This document shows, piece after piece, positions 1-6,818 of a stretch of 10,408 nt of DNA (position 1 is the stretch's first letter; every line of letters starts with the position of its first letter). A model generated the notes under the pieces. The model saw only the letters and a list, made by a program, of their open reading frames with translations. It had not been told where the DNA came from and made no database searches. This DNA is from Flavobacterium sp. (GTDB lineage Bacteria > Bacteroidota > Bacteroidia > Flavobacteriales > Flavobacteriaceae). The stretch covers positions 1 through 10,408 of the forward strand of contig JAAURU010000085.1 in assembly GCA_012032075.1 (NCBI GenBank), read 5' to 3'. A program made the translations under genes and the position numbers.

Positions 1-32
1 ATTAAACACTTTTAGTACTTTTCAACTAAAAA

Positions 33-70
33 CACAAAAAAGTAAGTAATAAATTATCTACTTTTTTGTG
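33..70 (-). terminator. Hairpin terminator overlapping the 3' end of the 58-1267 gene
   Basis: A perfect 12-bp inverted repeat lies at 33-44 and 59-70 (cacaaaaaagta / tacttttttgtg) with a 14-nt loop. Read on the minus strand, the stem starts in the last codons of the gene, the stop codon spans the stem-loop junction, and the second arm runs into TTTTTTGTGTTTTT. That matches an intrinsic terminator. Only three pairs are G-C, so the stem is weak, and the T-run partly comes from the arm itself. Confidence 0.55.
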
Positions 71-1267
71 CTTAAATCTTCATCAATTTCTTCATTAATT
101 TCTTCTGTTTGACTTAGACTATCAATAAAATCTTGTTCGTCTTGTGTTAAGATGAGTCCAGAATCTATATTCCAAAATTCTGTAAGAATGGTGTTTTTTC
201 TATTAAGCAATGTTTTTTCTTTAAATATTTCTGCAGGATCGTATGTAAAAAGTCGTTTTGTGTATTTATTGGTAACAAAATAATTACACACTTCTGTCTT
301 TACTATTTCTTTTCCTTTTTTCTCTAGAAAACCTATTTCCTCTTTTGCAAAAATTAAATAGTAGTCACTCCCTTTTATTCTGTAAGAAGTTTTAAAAGCT
401 GATTTGTAAATATTTTTCTTATTTGAAATACTATAATTAGTGTTTTCTTCAGCTCTTTTTTGAGAAACGTAAGTATCAATTTCTACGATCATTTTTCTTT
501 GATGATCATAAAGTATTTCATAATTAAATAGAAACCCTTTTTCTTCCTCTAATGGATTAATAACAACTTGATAGTAACTCGGATTTTCTGGATAAGATTT
601 TATTTGAAAATCATACTTTTGCTTTATTTTATTATCTAAAATCTCATCTAAATACCTAAACTGATAATAATTCTCCATTAAGTTATTTAAGTTATAACCG
701 TAAATATCATCTTTAGTTTTTTCTGTAATAATTCCTAAAATTCTATTTTGCTCGACTAAAATATCTGCTTTAAATGTATTTTTATCTTTTACTAATTGAA
801 AATTAACTAAACCATCATTATAAAGAATGTTTTGGTCATTTTTCTTAAAAAATTCTCTAATGTAAACATGAAGATTAGCTGGGACAGAAAATTTTAACCT
901 AGAATTCTCAATAATATCTTTTAAAACATCTTGTGGATGATCTTTGGTTAAAATAATTTCTGGCAACTTATTAAGTGTACTTTCAACAAAAACAATGTTT
1001 TCTTTTTCTTTAAGAGAAATAGACTTTAAAAGACTTTTCTTGTAAGAGGAATGGCTAACTTCTAAATAAGAAGGTTGAGTTAACTTAAACTTTACCACAC
1101 CATCAGCATTTGAAACATAGCTTTCTTTGGTTCTCAACACAGTAATGGTTACCTCATCGACTGGTAATTGAGTTTCAATATCTTTAAAAATAATTGTAAA
1201 ATTCTTTTTCTTGAGAAAAACAATTTATTGCAAAAAATAGTGAAAAAAGAAATAATATCTTCTTCAT
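58..1267 (-). CDS. Secreted carboxypeptidase-like regulatory domain protein (one frameshift)
   Basis: This is probably an exported protein of about 402 residues after correcting one frameshift. It starts at the ATG at 1265-1267 with a signal peptide (residues 1-19, MKKILFLFSLFFAINCFSQ; the FSQ end is typical of Flavobacteria). A beta-sandwich domain of the carboxypeptidase D regulatory-like type follows at about 22-105 (pattern xDIETQLPVDEVTITV, then SNADGVVKF). The remaining 300 residues are rich in Lys, Glu and Tyr, and I do not recognise a domain in them. The signal-peptide frame stops at 1184-1186 (TAA), while the main frame is open from 1224. Removing one base from the A5 run at 1186-1190 joins FYNYF to KDIETQ, giving an exact 403 codons. 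Members of this family often belong to envelope or surface-polymer systems in Bacteroidetes, but this one's role is unknown. The alternative is a truly broken gene translated from an internal GTG near 1140, without a signal peptide. Confidence 0.75.
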
Positions 1268-1285
1268 TTGAATCAACAATTTAAA

Positions 1286-1293
1286 CAAATGTA
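1286..1293 (-). promoter_or_regulatory. Bacteroidetes -7 promoter motif for the 58-1267 gene
   Basis: The minus strand reads TACATTTG, an exact TAnnTTTG match, 18 nt before the ATG. It would give a leader of about a dozen bases. No TTG element is seen at the usual 17-23 nt upstream, so only half of the promoter is supported. Confidence 0.45.
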
Positions 1294-1379
1294 AAAATAT
1301 TTGAATAAATGGGTATAAAATTGGCACAAAACCACATGAAATGCGTTTTTTACCGATTAAATGCATTATTGCGAAAGAT

Positions 1380-1824
1380 TTAAGTAAGAAATTTGAAATA
1401 TAAGTTTTGCATTATTTCTATAATTATAACCCCAAAAAATAAAATAACAAAAGCAAAAACTAAATTATAAAATGTTACCCAATAATTAAAAAAAGTGATG
1501 TATTCAAAATCATTTGTAAAACAATTTTCTAAAACTTGGACTTTTTTTCCCAAAGGCTTCTCTATAACTTCCTCTATCATCAGAAATTATAAAATAAGCC
1601 CACTTGTAGTCTTCTAATATGTAATGTTGGTTTTTATTATAAGTAAATTCAATTGTTGGATTAATGTATGGATTTTGTGTTGAATAAATAGAATTAAATC
1701 CTGTAATAGTTCCTTCATATTTAGTAGCACTAAAGTAAACAACACTTTTATAAGTAAAATTTACTACTAATAATAGAAGAAATAAAAATGCAAAAACAAT
1801 ATTAAAAGGGATTTTCTTCTTCAT
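1380..1824 (-). pseudogene. Small DUF3592-like membrane protein (frameshifted)
   Basis: After correcting one frameshift this encodes about 147 residues. It has an N-terminal membrane helix (about 8-30), an extracytoplasmic beta-rich segment (about 35-100), and a second helix near 117-138 (NLVFAFVILFFGVIIIEI). The middle runs YEGTITGF, then NPTIEFTYN, then FGKKVQVLEN, which resembles DUF3592: a G-x-V/I strand, a V.F.Y strand and a G..V.V.Y strand between two helices. The first frame runs from 1824 to a stop at 1510. The second helix lies in the next frame, open to 1380. Dropping one base from the T7 run at 1542-1548 joins FGKK to VQVLEN and gives exactly 148 codons. The start codon lies just past the ferredoxin terminator, so expression needs readthrough or a promoter inside that gene. 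The family call is moderate and the function unknown. Confidence 0.6.
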
Positions 1825-1826
1825 AC

Positions 1827-1850
1827 AAAAAACTCCTCAAATGAGGAGTT
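1827..1850 (-). terminator. Intrinsic terminator after the ferredoxin gene
   Basis: A perfect 8-bp inverted repeat, AACTCCTC / GAGGAGTT (1831-1838 and 1843-1850), has a 4-nt loop. On the minus strand it is followed by a run of six T, two of them in the stem. It begins 5 bases after the ferredoxin stop and the T-run ends 2 bases before the next ATG, at 1824. Confidence 0.85.
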
Positions 1851-1854
1851 CAAT

Positions 1855-2205
1855 TTATTCGTTATGTAAAAATGCTTGCCTATTTAAAAGAGTTTCTTCA
1901 GATTCTACATGAGCATCATCTGGAACACAACAATCTACTGGACAAACTGCTGCGCATTGAGGTTCTTCATGAAAACCTTTACACTCAGTACATTTTCCTG
2001 GTACTATATAATACACATCATCAGATATTGGAGTTTGCGGTGCATCAGCATCTACTTCTGTTCCATCTGGTAAAATAATTTTACCTTTTAATTTTGTTCC
2101 ATCTTTATATCTCCAGTCATCAGCACCCTCATATATAGCTGTATTTGGACATTCTGGTTCACATGCACCACAATTGATACATTCATCTGTTATTATTATT
2201 GCCAT
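1855..2205 (-). CDS. 4Fe-4S dicluster ferredoxin
   Basis: This is a 116-residue soluble electron carrier of the bacterial two-cluster ferredoxin type. The first cluster motif is C9-x2-C12-x2-C15-x3-C19-P. The second set is C72-x2-C75, C84 and C88-P, with further cysteines at 92 and 93. The pattern C-x2-C-x8-C-x3-C-P in the second half is typical of the YfhL/Alvin-type branch. About 50 residues, including a [18 protein letters not shown] stretch, separate the halves, longer than in a minimal ferredoxin of about 60 residues. I start at the ATG at 2203-2205, because [15 protein letters not shown] is the classic N terminus; an in-frame extension to 2310 would run across the promoter. It diverges from the acyl-CoA reductase gene, a pairing I recall as common in Flavobacteria. 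The redox partner is not shown by the sequence. Confidence 0.93.
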   Translation of the reverse strand: MAIIITDECINCGACEPECPNTAIYEGADDWRYKDGTKLKGKIILPDGTEVDADAPQTPISDDVYYIVPGKCTECKGFHEEPQCAAVCPVDCCVPDDAHVESEETLLNRQAFLHNE

Positions 2206-2279
2206 ATTTTTAAAGTTAGAAATTAGAAAATTGAATTTAGAAGTTTTATAAATATATCCAAATAGTCTAACTAATTCAT

Positions 2280-2297
2280 TATTTTTGTGCAAAAATA
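2280..2297. promoter_or_regulatory. Palindromic face-to-face -7 motifs between ferredoxin and acyl-CoA reductase
   Basis: The sequence TATTTTTGTGCAAAAATA is an inverted repeat with 8-bp arms around a TG centre. Each arm is an exact TAnnTTTG match, one for each divergent gene. For the ferredoxin, a TTG on the minus strand at 2318-2320 lies 20 nt upstream of the motif, an ideal distance. For the reductase no good upstream TTG is visible. The two start points would fall inside each other's motif, so the promoters could exclude each other. It could also be a repressor operator. Confidence 0.5.
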
Positions 2298-2328
2298 CAA
2301 CGTAAACCACTTAAAAACAAGTAAACAA

Positions 2329-3379
2329 ATGTTACAAAATGAAATAAAAAATAGTTTTGTTGAATTAGGTAAGTTTTTGAAGCAATTTGAAGCTAATAAT
2401 TACCAAAAAATGAAGCTGTAAAAAACAATAATTTATTTCATGATGACTTTACTCAATTAATAACATTATCACAATCACATAATGGATGGTTTACCAAAGA
2501 AAATGTTTGCTTTGCATTAAAATCGTGGGGAAATGCTTTAACTGAAGAAAATTTAAACCAATGGCTCTCCAATTATGATTTCACAAAAATTACTCCTAAA
2601 AAAATAGGTTTAATTCTAGCTGGAAATATTCCATTAGTAGGATTTCATGATTTTTTGAGTGTTTTGCTTTCAGGACATAATGCCTTGATAAAAACGTCTT
2701 CAAACGATCAACATTTGCTTAAATTTCTTGCCAATTATTTGATTTCAATCGATGCAAGATTTGAAAACAAAATCACTTTTGTAGAAGGTAAGTTAGAAAA
2801 TTTTGATGCTGTTATTGCAACAGGAAGTAACAATACTGCTCGTTATTTTGATTATTATTTTAAAGACAAACCAAATATTATTAGAAAAAATAGAAATTCG
2901 GTTGCTGTTTTAACGGGTGAGGAAACAAAAGAAGAACTTGTAGCTTTAGGAGAAGATATTTTTAGATATTTTGGTTTAGGTTGTCGAAATGTATCTAAAA
3001 TTTTTATTCCAAAAAACTATAATTTTGATACTTTTTTTAATGCAATTTTTGAATATCAAGATATTGTTCAATATGAAAAGTACGCTAATAATTACGATTA
3101 TAACAAGGCCGTTTATTTAATGAGTAATTATAAATTATTTGATAATGGTTTTTTAACTTTGAAAGAAGATGAGAGTTACTCCTCTCCTATTTCATCTGTA
3201 TTTTATGAATATTATGATTCTATTGAAGATATTGACAAAAACTGAAAATGGATACCGATAAAATACAATGTATTGTTTCAAAAAAGTTATTCCCTAGTAG
3301 CGTTTATTTTGGGGAAACCCAATTGCCAAATCTTTGGAATTATGCAGATAATGTTGATACTTTTCGCTTTTTTAATTGA
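2329..3379 (+). pseudogene. LuxC-like acyl-CoA reductase (two frameshifts)
   Basis: After two corrections this is a 350-residue member of the LuxC acyl-CoA reductase family in the aldehyde dehydrogenase superfamily. LuxC reduces activated fatty acids to aldehydes with NADPH; the substrate here is unknown. Visible motifs are NGWFTKENV (52-60), PKKIGLILAGNIPLVGFHDF (90-109), LLSGHNALIKTSSND (113 on), ATGSNNT (164-170), and the likely nucleophile Cys219 in GLGCRNVSKIFIP. The C terminus is IQCIVSKKLFP, then LWNYADNVDT. The first frame from ATG 2329 stops after 31 codons, and one missing A in the run at 2405-2410 restores NEAVKNNN. The core frame stops at 3246, and one missing A at 3237-3241 leads into LKMDTDKIQC, which ends at 3377-3379. 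The corrected length is exactly 351 codons. A start near 2655 would lose a third of the enzyme. If the shifts are real the enzyme is dead. Confidence 0.85.
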
Positions 3380-3493
3380 TTTATAATGATTTTACTCAAA
3401 CGTTATTGTTAATAACATTAGATAATTAATAACCAAAACTATCCTTATTATAAAGTCTATTTACGAAATTTGCTGAAACAATTATCACAACTA

Positions 3494-3514
3494 ATTTCAA
3501 ACCTAATTTGAAAT
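3494..3514. repeat. 8-bp inverted repeat just upstream of serC
   Basis: ATTTCAAA (3494-3501) and TTTGAAAT (3507-3514) form a perfect inverted repeat with a 5-nt spacer, ending 13 nt before the serC ATG. It could be an operator or a weak leader hairpin. The embedded TAATTTG (3504-3510) is one base short of the TAnnTTTG motif. The rest of the 148-bp gap (3380-3527) shows nothing firm apart from a short GTTATT / AATAAC repeat at 3402-3416. Confidence 0.3.
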
Positions 3515-3527
3515 AAAATTATAAAAA

Positions 3528-4598
3528 ATGAAAAAACATAATTACAGTGCTGGTCCATGTATTTTACCGCAAGAAGTATTTGAAGAAGCTTCTAGAGCAA
3601 TTCTAAATTTTAACAACACAGGTTTATCAATTTTAGAAATATCGCACAGAAGTAAAGAATTTGTAGCTGTTATGGATGAAGCTCGTGCTTTAGTCCTAGA
3701 GCTAATGGGACTTGAAGGTAAAGGATATCAAGCCTTATTTTTACAAGGTGGAGCAAGTTTAGAATTTTTAAGAGTTCCTTATAATTTAATGAAAACTAAT
3801 GGGAAAGCTGCTTATTTAGATACTGGAACTTGGGCATCTGCTGCGATTAAAGAAGCAAAAGCTTTTGGTGATACAGTAATTGTAGCTTCTTCAAAAGATA
3901 CTAATTATAATTACATTCCAAAAGATTTTACTATCCCTTCAGATGCAGATTATTTTCATTGCACCTCGAATAATACCATTTTTGGTACTCAAATGAAATC
4001 TTTTCCAAAAACAGATATTCCTGTAGCTTGTGACATGAGTTCTGACATCTTTTCAAGAAAAATAGATTTTTCAAAATTTGATATCATTTATGCTGGTGCT
4101 CAAAAAAACATGGGACCCGCTGGAACTACTTTAGTTGTAATTAAAGAATCAGTTTTAGGAAAAACAGGAAGAGCTATTCCAAATATGTTGAATTACGAAC
4201 AACAAATTGCTAAAGAAAGTATGTACAATACTCCACCTGTGTTTGCCGTTTACACTTCGTTATTAACTCTTAAATGGTTGAAAAATTTAGGTGGAATTGA
4301 AGCTATTGAGAAAATAAACGAAACAAAAGCTAATATAATATATACTGAAATAGACAGAAACCCTTTATTTAAAGGAACTGTTACAAAAGAAGATAGAAGT
4401 ATAATGAATGCTACTTTTTTACTAGAAGATGAAGCACACCAAGAATTATTTGATTCAATGTGGAAAAAAGCTGGAATTTCTGGTATTAATGGACACCGTT
4501 CTGTAGGTGGTTATAGAGCATCAATGTATAATGCCTTACCAGTTGAAAGCGTTCAAGTATTAGTAGATGTAATGAAAGAATTAGAAAAAAGTGTTTAA
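3528..4598 (+). CDS. serC: Phosphoserine aminotransferase SerC
   Basis: This cytoplasmic PLP enzyme converts 3-phosphohydroxypyruvate and glutamate to phosphoserine, step two of serine synthesis; in the family it also serves pyridoxal phosphate synthesis. At 356 residues it has the usual length. Signature pieces are the N-terminal YSAGPCILP, the substrate loop ISHRSKEF (38-45), the cofactor-binding QGGAS (73-77), TGTW (99-102), and DMSSD (169-173) with the cofactor aspartate. AGAQKNMGPAG carries the Schiff-base Lys193. The C-terminal HRSVGGYRASMYNA is the typical phosphate-binding end. The start ATG is preceded by an A-rich leader with no Shine-Dalgarno sequence, which is normal in this phylum. 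It lies between the reductase and the serA homologue, whose product supplies its substrate. The gene is intact. Confidence 0.97.
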   Translation: MKKHNYSAGPCILPQEVFEEASRAILNFNNTGLSILEISHRSKEFVAVMDEARALVLELMGLEGKGYQALFLQGGASLEFLRVPYNLMKTNGKAAYLDTGTWASAAIKEAKAFGDTVIVASSKDTNYNYIPKDFTIPSDADYFHCTSNNTIFGTQMKSFPKTDIPVACDMSSDIFSRKIDFSKFDIIYAGAQKNMGPAGTTLVVIKESVLGKTGRAIPNMLNYEQQIAKESMYNTPPVFAVYTSLLTLKWLKNLGGIEAIEKINETKANIIYTEIDRNPLFKGTVTKEDRSIMNATFLLEDEAHQELFDSMWKKAGISGINGHRSVGGYRASMYNALPVESVQVLVDVMKELEKSV

Positions 4599-4658
4599 TA
4601 GTATTTTTAAATAACTTTTATAATTGGGCTTTAGCAAAATAAAAATAAATTAATAATT

Positions 4659-4674
4659 AGCATCGAAAGATGTC
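4659..4674 (+). other. Small GAAA-loop hairpin between serC and serA
   Basis: CATC-GAAA-GATG (4661-4672) gives a 4-bp stem closed by a GNRA-type tetraloop, extendable by one G-T pair. It lies 23 nt before the serA-like ATG in a 97-bp gap that otherwise shows nothing. It is too short for a terminator and could be an mRNA processing or stability element, or chance. Confidence 0.2.
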
Positions 4675-4695
4675 GAAATAAATTCAGCATAAAGA

Positions 4696-5652
4696 ATGAA
4701 AGTATTAGCAAATGATGGAATCTCAAAAGCAGGTATTAAAAAATTAGAAAAAGCCGGTTTTGAAGTCATAACAACTAAAGTAGCACAAGAGCAAGTAGCT
4801 AGTTTTATTAACACTCACGATGTAAAAGTAATTTTAGTGCGAAGTGCAACAAAAGTTAGAAAAGATATAATTGATTCTTGTCCAGGATTAAAAATAATAG
4901 GTCGTGGTGGTGTAGGAATGGATAATATAGATGTAGATTATGCCCGCAAACAAGGTGTTCATGTAATTAATACACCTGCTGCATCAAGTGAAAGTGTTGC
5001 TGAACTTGTTTTTGCACATTTATTTACTGGTGTTCGTTTTTTACAAGATTCTAATAGAAATATGCCTCTTGAAGGAGATACAAATTTTGAAGGATTAAAA
5101 AAAGCTTATGCTAACGGAATCGAATTAAAAGGAAAAACAATTGGAATAATAGGTTTTGGAAGAATAGGTCAAGCAGTTGCTAAAATGGCACTTGGTCTTG
5201 GTATGAAAGTTATTGCTTCAGATAAATATGTGGGTGAAGCTGTAATAAGAGTTGATTTTTACAATGGTCAATTTATCAATGTAGATATTAAAACTGAACC
5301 TATGGAAGACCTTTTAAAACATTCTGATTTTATTACACTTCACGTTCCAGCTCAAGATGGTTATGTAATTGGTAGAGATGAGTTAAAACTTATGAAAGAA
5401 GAGGTAGGTATTGTAAATGCTGCTCGTGGTGGTGTTATTGATGAAGTAGCATTAATAGAAGCTTTAGATGAAGATAGAGTTTTATTTGCAGGTTTAGATG
5501 TTTTCGAAAATGAACCAACACCAGAAATGAGAATATTAATGCATCCTAAAATTTCATTAACTCCACATATTGGTGCTGCTACTTTAGAAGCACAAGACAG
5601 AATAGGCACAGAATTAGCGGAACAAATTATAAGTTTATTAAAGAATAATTAG
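4696..5652 (+). CDS. serA: D-3-phosphoglycerate dehydrogenase-like 2-hydroxyacid dehydrogenase (short SerA)
   Basis: This NAD-dependent D-2-hydroxyacid dehydrogenase is most likely the 3-phosphoglycerate dehydrogenase that opens serine synthesis, because it directly follows serC. Its 318 residues are the short form: substrate and NAD domains only, without the C-terminal ACT domain that gives serine feedback in E. coli SerA (about 410 residues). Visible are VRSATKV (48-54), GRGGVGMDNID (69-79) and NTPAASSESVAEL (92-104). The nucleotide loop G153-F-G155-RI-G158 is followed by the acidic D176 expected for NAD. The catalytic set is Arg244 (NAARGG), Glu273 (FENEPTP) and His291 (TPHIGAAT). The gap of 97 nt from serC has no terminator and the gap to the DUF937 gene is 33 nt, so all three may form one transcript. 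Another 2-hydroxyacid substrate cannot be ruled out from sequence. Confidence 0.93.
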   Translation: MKVLANDGISKAGIKKLEKAGFEVITTKVAQEQVASFINTHDVKVILVRSATKVRKDIIDSCPGLKIIGRGGVGMDNIDVDYARKQGVHVINTPAASSESVAELVFAHLFTGVRFLQDSNRNMPLEGDTNFEGLKKAYANGIELKGKTIGIIGFGRIGQAVAKMALGLGMKVIASDKYVGEAVIRVDFYNGQFINVDIKTEPMEDLLKHSDFITLHVPAQDGYVIGRDELKLMKEEVGIVNAARGGVIDEVALIEALDEDRVLFAGLDVFENEPTPEMRILMHPKISLTPHIGAATLEAQDRIGTELAEQIISLLKNN

Positions 5653-5685
5653 TAACTTTAACATTCAACTAAAACTTATAAAATT

Positions 5686-6306
5686 ATGTCAGGAATTTTA
5701 GATTTATTAAATAGTGATACAGGTAAACAATTAATTAGCAGTATTACTGAAAAAACAGGAATAAATGCCTCTCAAGCTACTGCTGTTGTTTCTTCTAGTT
5801 TACCTGCTATGCTTGGAGCGATGAAAAATAATGTATCCAATGATGGAGGTTCAGGATTATTAGGAGCTTTAACAGGAGGAAGACATGATGGAAGCATTTT
5901 AGATAATTTAGGAGGTTTCTTTAATGGAGGAGATTTTTCTGAAGGTTCTAAAATTCTAGGTCATGTGTTAGGTGGAAAACAAGATACTGTAGTAAATAAT
6001 TTAAGTCAAAACACAGGAGTAGATACTGGAATTATTTCAAAAATCTTACCAATGCTTGCTCCAATTATTATGGGTTATTTAGCAAAACAAACCAAAAGCA
6101 ATGGTGTTACTGATGGTGCTGGATTAGGAGGATTACTTGGTGGTTTACTTGGTGGTTCTGGAGGAGGAAGTGGCTCAATTTTAACATCAGTTTTGGATCA
6201 AAATGGTGATGGAAAACTAGATGCGAGTGATGCTATGGCTGCATTAAGTGGAAAGAAAAAAGGTGGTCTTGGTAGTTTATTAGGAGGTCTTTTTGGCAGA
6301 AAATAA
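5686..6306 (+). CDS. DUF937 protein with an EF-hand-like calcium loop
   Basis: A 206-residue protein of the DUF937 family, function unknown. The N-terminal half has the family pattern: MSGILDLLNSDTGKQLISSI, SSSLPAMLGAM (36-46), a glycine-rich link, then a second copy-like stretch with GHVLGGKQDTVVNNLSQNTG and ILPMLAPIIMGYLAKQ (120-135). A Gly-Leu-rich segment (145-163) follows. Then comes D171-x-N-x-D-G-x-L-D-x-S-D182, which fits the 12-residue EF-hand or dockerin calcium loop, and the end is a basic Gly-rich tail (KKKGGLGSLLGGLFGRK). There is no signal peptide, so it is probably cytoplasmic or exported by an unknown route. It follows the serA homologue by 33 nt and ends at a strong terminator, so it is probably the last gene of that operon. 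The calcium idea is inferred from the motif only. Confidence 0.9.
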   Translation: MSGILDLLNSDTGKQLISSITEKTGINASQATAVVSSSLPAMLGAMKNNVSNDGGSGLLGALTGGRHDGSILDNLGGFFNGGDFSEGSKILGHVLGGKQDTVVNNLSQNTGVDTGIISKILPMLAPIIMGYLAKQTKSNGVTDGAGLGGLLGGLLGGSGGGSGSILTSVLDQNGDGKLDASDAMAALSGKKKGGLGSLLGGLFGRK

Positions 6307-6329
6307 AAATTTTGATATCATAATATTGT

Positions 6330-6360
6330 AAAAAGCATCGACAATGTCGGTGCTTTTTTT
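6330..6360 (+). terminator. Strong intrinsic terminator after the DUF937 gene
   Basis: The stem AAAAAGCATCGAC / GTCGGTGCTTTTT (6330-6342 and 6346-6358) is 13 bp with one T-G wobble and a 3-nt AAT loop, followed by a run reaching seven T. It lies 23 nt after the DUF937 stop. The A-run on the left makes it usable in reverse too, but no gene approaches from the right. A near match to the -7 promoter motif (TATCTTTA, 6360-6367) follows it, before the next gene. Confidence 0.92.
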
Positions 6361-6384
6361 ATCTTTATATCAGAAAAAAAAGGT

Positions 6385-6813
6385 ATGAGATTCTATGTTT
6401 TAATAGTAGTTGTAATTGTTGGATTGGCTATTTCTTGCACATCAAGTAAAAGCTTTTCCGAAAACGATAAGCCTAGACTAGAAAGTGATACTGTAAGAAT
6501 TGCAAATGATGAAATTGAATATGAAGTTATAATAATTGATATAGGATTTACAAATTGGTTTAATACTAATGCTAGACCTCGAAATTATTATTCCCAAAAT
6601 TATTTAGAAGCTAGAAACAGAATGTGGGTTTTAGAATGGAATAGAAGAGCTATGATGCCTTTGCAATACAACAGTAACCTATATGAAATGCAAATAAACT
6701 ATGATTCTCTTACTAATTATGGTTATGAAGTAAATTATATGATTTACAATTATTTAGTTTATTTTCAAATAACAAATAATCAAAAACTTGGTGGTTTCAT
6801 AGCCCGAATTTAA
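6385..6813 (+). CDS. DUF6146 family lipoprotein
   Basis: A 142-residue probable lipoprotein. The N terminus MRFYVLIVVVIVGLAISC is a short basic start, a hydrophobic core, and a lipobox-like AISC with Cys18 as the lipidation site. The mature part has DTVRIANDEIEYEVIIIDIGF (35-55), then NYYSQNYLEARNRMWVLEWNRR, INYDSLTNYGYEVNYMIYNYLVYFQI. I recognise this as the Flavobacteria-restricted family now called DUF6146, of unknown function; I cannot run a search to confirm. It starts 24 nt after the terminator at 6330-6360, so it needs its own promoter; TATCTTTA at 6360-6367 is a one-mismatch candidate. It is the first of three closely spaced genes, with 5 nt before the next. It probably sits in the outer membrane facing the periplasm. 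Confidence 0.85.
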   Translation: MRFYVLIVVVIVGLAISCTSSKSFSENDKPRLESDTVRIANDEIEYEVIIIDIGFTNWFNTNARPRNYYSQNYLEARNRMWVLEWNRRAMMPLQYNSNLYEMQINYDSLTNYGYEVNYMIYNYLVYFQITNNQKLGGFIARI

Positions 6814-6818
6814 TATAA

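Noticed and set aside
1184..1366. A separate 60-residue gene
   Set aside because: Its second half is the signal peptide of the 58-1267 gene before the frameshift, and the upstream part overlaps the promoter motif.
1268..1379. Transposon or repeat remnant in the AT-rich gap
   Set aside because: No transposase fragment, terminal repeat or target duplication is visible; it is ordinary spacer with a promoter motif.
1872..2078. Plus-strand open frame inside the ferredoxin gene
   Set aside because: It lies wholly antisense to a well-supported ferredoxin and its Leu-His-rich product resembles nothing.
2206..2310. N-terminal extension of the ferredoxin
   Set aside because: It would run through the promoter region, and MAIIITDEC is the usual ferredoxin start.
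4659..4680. Riboswitch between serC and serA
   Set aside because: Only a 4-bp stem is visible and no known riboswitch core can be drawn; its likeness to the hairpin at 6335-6353 is a short shared word.
5361..5609. Minus-strand open frame inside serA
   Set aside because: It is antisense to the conserved catalytic part of the dehydrogenase; codon shadowing explains it.
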